Of a DNA stretch of 6,215 bases, positions 1 through 4,886 are shown one piece after another. Below the pieces are notes generated by a model. That model searched no databases. It saw only the letters and a list, made by a program, of their open reading frames with translations, and was not told the DNA's origin. A program made the position numbers and the translations under genes. Within the stretch, counting starts at the first letter, position 1, and the number at the start of each line of letters is the position of its first letter. Source of the DNA: Chloroflexota bacterium (GTDB lineage Bacteria; Chloroflexota; Dehalococcoidia; SAR202; GCA-002694895); assembly GCA_002715665.1 (NCBI GenBank), contig PAZO01000019.1:1-6215 (forward strand), written 5' to 3'.

Positions 1-152
1 CAGAAAATGTTAAAGCAAATGCTACATTTACTGATCCACATCAATACCCATCAGGTATAACCCATGTTATTGTTAATGGCGAAATTGTAATTGAAGACGA
101 GAAATTCACAGGAAAAACACCAGGAGAAATGATTACAGATTTTAATTCATAA
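1..152 (+). CDS. N-acyl-D-amino-acid deacylase (D-aminoacylase), 3' end only
   Basis: This is the last 49 codons of a gene whose body lies upstream of the window. The frame is set by GAA at 3-5 and it ends at TAA 150-152. The visible peptide (ENVKANATFTDPHQ... ending MITDFNS) is identical to the C terminus of the complete gene that follows at 166. It contains the family's C-terminal signature, a beta-strand segment GITHVIVNGEIV followed by a tG-x-x-pG turn, which forms the small beta domain of D-aminoacylases. No catalytic residue is visible here, so function rests on identity with the neighbour. Only 13 bp separate its stop from the next start, so the two are very likely co-transcribed. It could be a full active paralogue or a remnant; the window cannot tell, although the synonymous-only differences favour a gene under selection. 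Confidence 0.88.
   Translation, partial: ENVKANATFTDPHQYPSGITHVIVNGEIVIEDEKFTGKTPGEMITDFNS
1..152 (+). repeat. Direct repeat, copy 1 (tandem gene duplication)
   Basis: These 152 bases match 1622-1773 with four substitutions and no indels. The first 79 bases are identical. The differences are GGC/GGA, GAA/GAG, ACA/ACT and TCA/TCT, all silent. Similarity stops at the stop codon; the sequences after it are unrelated. The repeat presumably extends upstream of the window through the rest of the first copy. Confidence 0.92.
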
Positions 153-155
153 TTT

Positions 156-160
156 AGGAG
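156..160 (+). promoter_or_regulatory. Shine-Dalgarno site for the D-aminoacylase
   Basis: AGGAG lies 5 nt upstream of the ATG at 166, in the 13-bp gap after the upstream paralogue's stop codon. It fixes the start of the 535-aa protein and shows that this genome uses canonical Shine-Dalgarno initiation. Confidence 0.8.
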
Positions 161-165
161 TAAAT

Positions 166-1773
166 ATGGATAAAATAGAAATTAAAAATGCAACTATAAT
201 TGACGGACTTGGTGGTGATCCTTATTTAGGAAATATATATTTGAATGATGGAAAAATCATTGCAATGACTAATGGTGAAAATATCTCTGCAGATATTTCA
301 ATAGATGCAACTGGTAAGGTAGTTACACCTGGATTCATAGATTTACATACTCATAGTGATTTGTCATTTTTGATAGATTCCACAGCTCAGAGTAAAGTAA
401 GGCAAGGTGTAACGATGGAATTAATCGGGAATTGCGGAATGAGCGATGCAGCTCCCGTGAGAGATCACACAAAAGCATTATTAATGATGAAACTTTCTAG
501 ATATGGAGCTACTGGTGACATAGCTGACAATATTGGTTGGGCTGACTATGCTGGGTACATTAATGCTTCCAAAAAAAGAGGAGCTACTCTAAATATTGCA
601 TTTCAGGTGGGCCACGCTACCATCAGATCCGCAGTTATGGGTCAGGAAGACAGGCCTCCAACTGCAGACGAATTAACTGAAATGAAAAGATTAGCCGGAG
701 AATCCATGGATGAAGGTGCACTCGGATTTTCAACAGGATTATATTATGCGCCAGGATTTTATGCCAGAACTGATGAAGTGATAGCAATCGCAGAAGAGGT
801 AGGAAAAAGAAATAAACTATATTCTACTCATCAGAGAGATGAAGGCACAAGTTCTGTTGGATTATTTGTATCTTTAAATGAAGCAATTGAAATTGGAAGA
901 AGGGCAGAATGTAAAGTCCAGATTTCACATGTGAAATGTGATACATTTTCTGTATGGGGTAAGGCTGATAAATATTTGGATTTACTAGAAAGTACTGTAA
1001 CAGAAGGTTTGAATATTCGTGGAGATCAGTATCCTTATCCAAGGTCACAATCATCAATTATTGGCGCTATTTTTCCAAGATGGTCACTTTCTGGTGGAAG
1101 AGAGGGTACATTGAAAATAATGGCTGACGAAGATTTAAGAGGAGATTTAATTGATGGTATTAATGAAAATATTGCTAAAGGGAGAACGCCAGAGGGTCTA
1201 ATGATTGGAAGATATTCATATGATGAATCACTAGAAGGTAAAAATATAGCAGAAATTGCTGATAGCATGGGTACTACTCCTGCAGAGGCTGTTTTAAGAA
1301 TATATCAGGAAGGAGAGGCGATGGTAGTTATGCAAAGTATGGATGAGAAAGATGTTGATACTTTTGCAGCTCATCCCTTAATAGCAGTTGCTTCAGATGG
1401 GTCATCTATGTCAACAGAAGGAGTATTATCTGTCGGAAAACCACACCCAAGAAGTTATGGTACAAATCCAACATATATTGAACATTTTGTTAACAAAAAG
1501 AAATTAGTTACATTACAAGAAGGAATCAGGAAAATGACTTCATTGCCTGCTGAAAGATTAGGTCTTACAAACAGAGGAAGATTAGCTCCTGGTTATGCAG
1601 CAGATATTGTAATTATGGAAGCAGAAAATGTTAAAGCAAATGCTACATTTACTGATCCACATCAATACCCATCAGGTATAACCCATGTTATTGTTAATGG
1701 AGAGATTGTAATTGAAGACGAGAAATTCACAGGAAAAACACCAGGAGAAATGATTACTGATTTTAATTCTTAA
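166..1773 (+). CDS. N-acyl-D-amino-acid deacylase (D-aminoacylase), second tandem copy
   Basis: The 535-aa protein belongs to the amidohydrolase superfamily. The family hydrolyses N-acyl-D-amino acids to a D-amino acid and a carboxylic acid using active-site zinc. All ligands expected from the Alcaligenes D-aminoacylase structure are present: His61 and His63 in GFIDLHTHSD, the bridging Cys90 in GNCGMS (this family uses Cys where other amidohydrolases use carbamylated Lys), His222 in STHQRDEG, His255 in VQISHVK, and the catalytic Asp411 in ASDGSSMS. Other signatures are GALGFSTGLYYAPG (184-197), GDQYPYPRSQ (286-295), KPHPRSYGTNP (425-435) and the C-terminal RGRLAPGYAADIVI (470-483). Length is normal for the family and no signal peptide is seen, so it is probably cytoplasmic. 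The start is supported by AGGAG 5 nt upstream. It lies 13 bp after a near-identical paralogue's end and converges on the MFS gene with a 28-bp gap. The acyl and amino-acid preference (D-Glu, D-Asp or broad) cannot be read from the sequence. A related dihydroorotase-like or N-acyl-amidohydrolase activity is the main alternative. Confidence 0.93.
   Translation: MDKIEIKNATIIDGLGGDPYLGNIYLNDGKIIAMTNGENISADISIDATGKVVTPGFIDLHTHSDLSFLIDSTAQSKVRQGVTMELIGNCGMSDAAPVRDHTKALLMMKLSRYGATGDIADNIGWADYAGYINASKKRGATLNIAFQVGHATIRSAVMGQEDRPPTADELTEMKRLAGESMDEGALGFSTGLYYAPGFYARTDEVIAIAEEVGKRNKLYSTHQRDEGTSSVGLFVSLNEAIEIGRRAECKVQISHVKCDTFSVWGKADKYLDLLESTVTEGLNIRGDQYPYPRSQSSIIGAIFPRWSLSGGREGTLKIMADEDLRGDLIDGINENIAKGRTPEGLMIGRYSYDESLEGKNIAEIADSMGTTPAEAVLRIYQEGEAMVVMQSMDEKDVDTFAAHPLIAVASDGSSMSTEGVLSVGKPHPRSYGTNPTYIEHFVNKKKLVTLQEGIRKMTSLPAERLGLTNRGRLAPGYAADIVIMEAENVKANATFTDPHQYPSGITHVIVNGEIVIEDEKFTGKTPGEMITDFNS
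1622..1773 (+). repeat. Direct repeat, copy 2 (tandem gene duplication)
   Basis: This is the 3' end of the complete D-aminoacylase and the partner of bases 1-152, offset by 1621 bp. That offset equals one gene plus the 13-bp spacer, as expected if the duplicated unit was one gene with its ribosome binding site. Confidence 0.92.
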
Positions 1774-1801
1774 TTCTAGTTTTATGGATATATTAAGCTA
1801 A

Positions 1802-3052
1802 TTATTTAATTTCTAATTTATTAAATGTGCTAAATTTAAATCTTAGTAGAATTAATGAATAAAGTAATTTTATCGTACTTCCAAAAACAAGTGACAAACT
1901 AATCCCTAACACTGATGATATATATCCTGCGATCCCTGGGCTAAAAGTATGAGCAGCTGTTCTACCCAAATTAGACATGCTTGCCATTTGTGTTTGATTG
2001 TTCTCTTTCACAATACTCATCATAAAAGCTTGTCGAGTTGGGATATCAAGATCATTAAACGTTTCTTTTATTAGATAAAGCACAGTTGCTAAAATCCAAT
2101 TAGATGATAATGCAGCTACTATTATAATTCCATTAGCAATCATTTGACTTAAAATCATAGTGTTTAGAACACCAATGTTTTTTGCAATTTTAGGGGCTAT
2201 CACAAGAGACAAACCATTTAATACTTGAGCAATAATAAATATTATTGATAGAGTAGCTTCACTTAATGAAAACTTTTTAATTAACCAAAATGTGATAAAA
2301 CTTCTTGCTATAAATCCTCCACCAAAAGAATCTATTGCAAATAAGAATGTAATAATAATGATTAATGAAGATTCGTTGTTTTTTATTTTACTAATTTTCT
2401 TTTGTATTTTTTCTTTAGCTTCTATTCTGTGATCTAGAAAATTATAAACTAGCGTTTGCAATATGGTTATTACAATATAGATTGTCAATAAAATTGAATA
2501 AACAGTTTTAGTTTTCAATTCTGTAACGGAAGTAAGTATAGGTACTATTAAAAGAATAGAAGTTCCTATGATTTTGGATATCATTGGTAAAAAATTGTAA
2601 ACACTATAAGCACTTGTTTGTTTTTTTAGTTCAACTAATTTTGAAATAATTGGAATTTCTACTGAAGTAATTCCTGTTCTATCGCCTCCAGTTATACTGC
2701 TAATAGATAGTAAAGATGCTAATAATATAAGATAGTAATTTTCTGTTACTAAGAATATAAATCCACCTATTACAGAACTAACTGACATAATTATTAAGAA
2801 TTGTTTTCTACTAATTAAATTTTTGAAAAAATAAACAAATAAATTAGACAAAGCACCACTAAGCGTAACACATGACAAAGCTATTCCAAATTTCAAATCA
2901 GATAATCCAATAAAGTAAAAATATACTCCTAAAAACACTCCCATAAATCCAAGGTTATAACCTCTTAAAGTAGTTGCTATTAGTATTGTTAACAGATTTT
3001 TATCTTTATATAAAAACTCATTTTCTTTTATTACTTTTGATTTAGTAATCAT
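1802..3052 (-). CDS. MFS (major facilitator superfamily) transporter
   Basis: The 416-aa integral membrane protein has about 12 hydrophobic segments in two halves, split by a Lys-rich central loop at about 205-228, the usual MFS layout. Recognisable stretches are TGGDRTGITSVEIPII (121-136), FAIDSFGGGFIARSF at the start of the second half (238-252), DIPTRQAFMMSIV (336-348) with the charged D-x-P-x-R motif, and NLGRTAAHTFSPGIAG (361-376). These match a bacterial MFS subfamily usually annotated only as MFS transporter; the substrate cannot be read from sequence. The ATG (3052-3050) lies inside the last codons of the upstream M20 gene, overlapping it by 11 bp, and has no Shine-Dalgarno site, so translation is probably coupled to that gene. 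It is therefore plausible that the transporter imports the M20 protein's substrate or exports its product. It is strongly AT-rich, noticeably more so than the D-aminoacylase gene it converges on. Confidence 0.9.
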   Translation of the reverse strand: MITKSKVIKENEFLYKDKNLLTILIATTLRGYNLGFMGVFLGVYFYFIGLSDLKFGIALSCVTLSGALSNLFVYFFKNLISRKQFLIIMSVSSVIGGFIFLVTENYYLILLASLLSISSITGGDRTGITSVEIPIISKLVELKKQTSAYSVYNFLPMISKIIGTSILLIVPILTSVTELKTKTVYSILLTIYIVITILQTLVYNFLDHRIEAKEKIQKKISKIKNNESSLIIIITFLFAIDSFGGGFIARSFITFWLIKKFSLSEATLSIIFIIAQVLNGLSLVIAPKIAKNIGVLNTMILSQMIANGIIIVAALSSNWILATVLYLIKETFNDLDIPTRQAFMMSIVKENNQTQMASMSNLGRTAAHTFSPGIAGYISSVLGISLSLVFGSTIKLLYSLILLRFKFSTFNKLEIK

Positions 3053-4283
3053 ATTTTTTGTCTAATAGCCCTATTGAAAGTACGCAATATAATTTAATGT
3101 TATCAATATAGTCCTTTAATGAAACACGTTCATCTGGTTGTGTATTGTATTTTCCGCCTGATCCCATCACAAACCCTGGTATATTTAATTTGTTTACAAT
3201 ATGCCCAGCGTCTGTGCCATATAAAGAATACGGGGAGAATTGCCCAATTCGAGGATTGGATTTTCTAATTAATTTATTTGAGTTTGATATCAATCCTAAA
3301 GTTTGTTCAGATAAGTCAGTTTTAATTGGAGGCATTATTGGATTGTTTGTTTGGATTTCAAATTCAATTTTTGCATTTTTATAATTTTTTTTATATTTTG
3401 TAATAATTGTTTCTATTTGCCTGTTTATTTCTTTTATGTCACTGAAGTTTGTGAATCTTATTGAGCCATAGATGACAGCATTGTCAGATACTTGAGGAGG
3501 TCTATCGTCTGAAAAATTTTCACCAAGTCCAGATTTGACTGCTCCAATATGTATCAAATTTAATTGTTTTTCATTTTCATTTTCAATATTTTTTGAAATA
3601 TCTAATGAATATAATTCACTCAAGATTTTATTCATAATTAAAGTGGCATCAGTGGCTTCATCTAATTTACTTAGATGCCTTGTTTCTCCTTTTATGTTTA
3701 CAGTGAATGAATAAGTTCCTGCGTGGATTGTCATAAAATTCAAATCCGTCGGTTCACCATTGATAAAAAAATCACCCTTGAGTCCATTTTCTAATAATGT
3801 TTGAGTTCCCACACCACCTTGAAGTTCCCCGAGAACCGAAGTAAAAATAATCTCACCATTATTTAATCCGATGTTTTTTAATATTTTTGCAGTATTAAAC
3901 ATAGCTGCCATTGAAGCTTTCATATTTGAAACCCCTAATCCATATATATGATTGTTGATGATTTCACCTCTAAAAGGATCTGTTTTCCATCCATTTCCTA
4001 TATGATTTGTATCTAAATGTCCATTAAATATTAGTGAGGTGGAATTATTTGAAAATTTAAGAGTTGAAATTAAATTTAATCGATTATCTGAAGTCTTATA
4101 TAATTTATTTTCAAGTCCTAGGTCAGAGTATTTGGATTCCCAATATTCAATGATTTGATTTTCATTTTGAGTATTAGTTCTGCTATCTATTTGGATAAGC
4201 GATTTCAAATCATTTATTGCTTCATTTTCATCAATATGAATTTCAATTTGTTTGATGTAATTATTTAATAATTTTTTATTCAT
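3042..4283 (-). CDS. M20-family metallopeptidase/deacylase homologue (ArgE/DapE/CPG2-like) with altered metal site
   Basis: The 413-aa protein (counting from ATG 4283-4281) has the full M20 layout: a catalytic domain, an inserted dimerisation domain (about 185-300), then the rest of the catalytic domain. Family members remove acyl groups from amino acids (ArgE, DapE) or cleave small peptides using two zinc ions. Conserved here are His89 and Asp91 (FNGHLDT), the general-base Glu153 (LGELQGG), Glu177 (NGEPTDL), the dimer-domain His203 and GTDAGH (356-361). Three usual metal ligands are replaced when aligned by eye to E. coli ArgE: the bridging Asp of ADMKG is Asn120 (SNMKA), the second Glu of DEE is Leu154, and the His of HQPDE is Thr381 (TQPDE). 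It may be inactive, mononuclear, or a subfamily with its own metal site. An alternative start at 4301 adds six residues. Neither start has a Shine-Dalgarno site. I prefer 4283 because a perfect TATAAT ends 7 nt upstream, as in leaderless mRNAs. It is first in an operon with the MFS gene. Confidence 0.88.
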   Translation of the reverse strand: MNKKLLNNYIKQIEIHIDENEAINDLKSLIQIDSRTNTQNENQIIEYWESKYSDLGLENKLYKTSDNRLNLISTLKFSNNSTSLIFNGHLDTNHIGNGWKTDPFRGEIINNHIYGLGVSNMKASMAAMFNTAKILKNIGLNNGEIIFTSVLGELQGGVGTQTLLENGLKGDFFINGEPTDLNFMTIHAGTYSFTVNIKGETRHLSKLDEATDATLIMNKILSELYSLDISKNIENENEKQLNLIHIGAVKSGLGENFSDDRPPQVSDNAVIYGSIRFTNFSDIKEINRQIETIITKYKKNYKNAKIEFEIQTNNPIMPPIKTDLSEQTLGLISNSNKLIRKSNPRIGQFSPYSLYGTDAGHIVNKLNIPGFVMGSGGKYNTQPDERVSLKDYIDNIKLYCVLSIGLLDKKYDY

Positions 4284-4308
4284 AAATTTTATTATAACCA
4301 TGTATACT
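4279..4308 (+). promoter_or_regulatory. Putative promoter of the selenoprotein gene
   Basis: TTCATA (4279-4284, 4 of 6 matches to TTGACA) and TATACT (4303-4308) are separated by 18 bp. Transcription would start near 4315, giving a leader of about 33 nt that contains the GGAG ribosome binding site. It overlaps the M20 start and the opposing TATAAT, so the two transcription units would compete or share control in this gap of about 60 bp. The match is modest and the region is AT-rich. Confidence 0.3.
4291..4296 (-). promoter_or_regulatory. Putative -10 box (TATAAT) for the M20-MFS operon
   Basis: On the minus strand a perfect TATAAT ends 7 nt before the ATG at 4283, which would place the transcript start at or next to the start codon (leaderless). 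No good -35 box is seen: AACTAA lies at 17 bp spacing and TTCAAC at 20 bp. In AT-rich DNA a chance match is quite possible. Confidence 0.35.
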
Positions 4309-4337
4309 AAAATTTAGTTGAAATTTACTATTGTTTT

Positions 4338-4341
4338 GGAG
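4338..4341 (+). promoter_or_regulatory. Shine-Dalgarno site that decides the selenoprotein start
   Basis: GGAG lies 6 nt upstream of ATG 4348-4350. The same frame is open back to a TTG at 4318, but that start has no ribosome binding site and would add ten residues absent from the family. Related proteins begin at the Met-Pro that ATG 4348 encodes. Confidence 0.75.
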
Positions 4342-4347
4342 ATAAGT

Positions 4348-4884
4348 ATGCCTTGGATAGATATGATTAATGAAAATGAAGCTGAAGGTGAGTTACATGA
4401 TATATATACTGAAATAACTGAACCATGGGGCGGCGTGGATAATATTATGAAGATACATAGCCTAAATGTAGGTTCTTTAAAAGCTCACATGGTTTTATAT
4501 AAAGAAACTATGTACGGAAAGTCCCCGATCACTCGTGCTGAAAGAGAAATGATTGCAGTAGTGTCTTCTGCAGCAAACAAATGTGAATACTGAGTAATTC
4601 ATCACGGGAAAGGTCTTTTCCGATTAACCAAAGATAAGAAATTAGTTGAACAATTAAAGTCAGATTATAAAAAAGCTGAAATATCTGAGAAACATAAAGC
4701 GATGTTAGATTATTCATACAAATTAACTTTGTATCCATGGAAAATGGATAAATCTGATGTTCAGAAACTGAAGGAAAAAGGATTTGTCGATAGAGAAATT
4801 TTAGATATTAACATTGTTGTTTCATATTATGCTTATGTTAACCGTTTAGCTGACGGTTTAGGGGTGGAATTAGAAAATATTTAA
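4348..4884 (+). CDS. AhpD-like/carboxymuconolactone decarboxylase family selenoprotein (peroxidase-related, CxxU)
   Basis: This is one 178-aa gene read through an in-frame TGA at 4591-4593, taken as selenocysteine 82. Residues 1-81 and 83-178 each match the same family, the peroxidase-related enzymes of the CMD/AhpD fold. N-terminal matches are MPWIDMINENEAEGELHDIY and SPITRAEREMIAVVSSAANKCEY; C-terminal matches are HHGKGLFRLT, EKHKAMLDYSYKLT, DREILDINIVVSYYAYVNRLADGLGVELE. The family's CxxC redox motif becomes Cys79-Glu-Tyr-Sec82, followed by His85-His86. Compared with M. tuberculosis AhpD (Glu118, Cys130, Cys133, His137) the spacing gives Glu67, Cys79, Sec82 and His86. AhpD uses this pair to reduce peroxides or to carry electrons, so a selenol-thiol reductase is expected; the physiological substrate is unknown. 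Length is normal for the family. A SECIS-like hairpin follows the TGA. TGA as Trp or Gly is unlikely: the Trp codons I checked are TGG and no other gene here has an internal TGA. A point mutation (TGC to TGA) is the main alternative. It is probably cytoplasmic; no signal peptide is seen. Confidence 0.9.
4591..4593 (+). other. UGA recoded as selenocysteine (codon 82)
   Basis: This TGA replaces the second Cys codon of the CxxC motif, one base from TGC. It is the only in-frame TGA in any of the genes here. All five natural stop codons visible in the window are TAA, so TGA is not needed as a terminator locally. Confidence 0.85.
4594..4628 (+). promoter_or_regulatory. Bacterial SECIS element (SelB-binding hairpin) in the coding region
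   Basis: The core stem CGGGAA (4605-4610) pairs with TTTCCG (4617-4622), five Watson-Crick pairs plus one G-U, and closes on the loop AGGUCU (4611-4616). A4611-U4616 can also pair, leaving GGUC. The loop starts 17-18 nt after the UGA and has G in its first positions, matching the bSECIS model (small apical loop, G near its 5' side, about 16-37 nt from UGA). The hexaloop is the same as I recall for E. coli fdhF. A lower helix is possible between GUAAU (4594-4598) and AUUAAC (4623-4628) with one bulged A, across a 5'-side internal loop. Unlike fdhF, no bulged U is seen in the upper stem. The element also encodes conserved residues (VIHHGKGLFRLT), so it is under dual constraint. Confidence 0.78.
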
Positions 4885-4886
4885 AA

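Noticed and set aside
1774..1826. A terminator in the 28-bp convergent gap after the D-aminoacylase (ATTTAAT/ATTAAAT arms just inside the MFS end)
   Set aside because: The arms are all A/T and lie within coding sequence. No G+C-containing stem followed by a T-run is present.
3145..3384. Plus-strand 79-aa open frame opposite the M20 gene
   Set aside because: It is the antisense shadow of a conserved M20 catalytic segment, with no ribosome binding site and no family resemblance. The same applies to the open frames at 824-1057, 1035-1268, 4529-4738 and 5536-5757.
4318..4593. A stand-alone 91-aa protein starting at TTG 4318 and ending at the TGA
   Set aside because: The TTG has no ribosome binding site while ATG 4348 has GGAG 6 nt upstream, and the TGA is better read as selenocysteine because homology continues in frame for 96 more residues.
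4591..4593. An alternative genetic code (TGA as Trp or Gly)
   Set aside because: The Trp codons checked in the window are TGG, no other gene has an in-frame TGA in well over 1,000 codons, and the family has Cys, not Trp or Gly, at this position.
4702..4884. A separate small 60-aa gene starting at ATG 4702
   Set aside because: It is the C-terminal third of the AhpD-like selenoprotein, in the same frame, with no ribosome binding site. Its ATG is an internal Met in a conserved AMLDY segment.
4348..4884. A pseudogene caused by a nonsense mutation
   Set aside because: The sequence downstream of the TGA has no further disruption, the stop falls at the redox Cys position rather than at random, and a SECIS-like hairpin follows at the right distance. 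A mutation or sequencing error is not strictly excluded.
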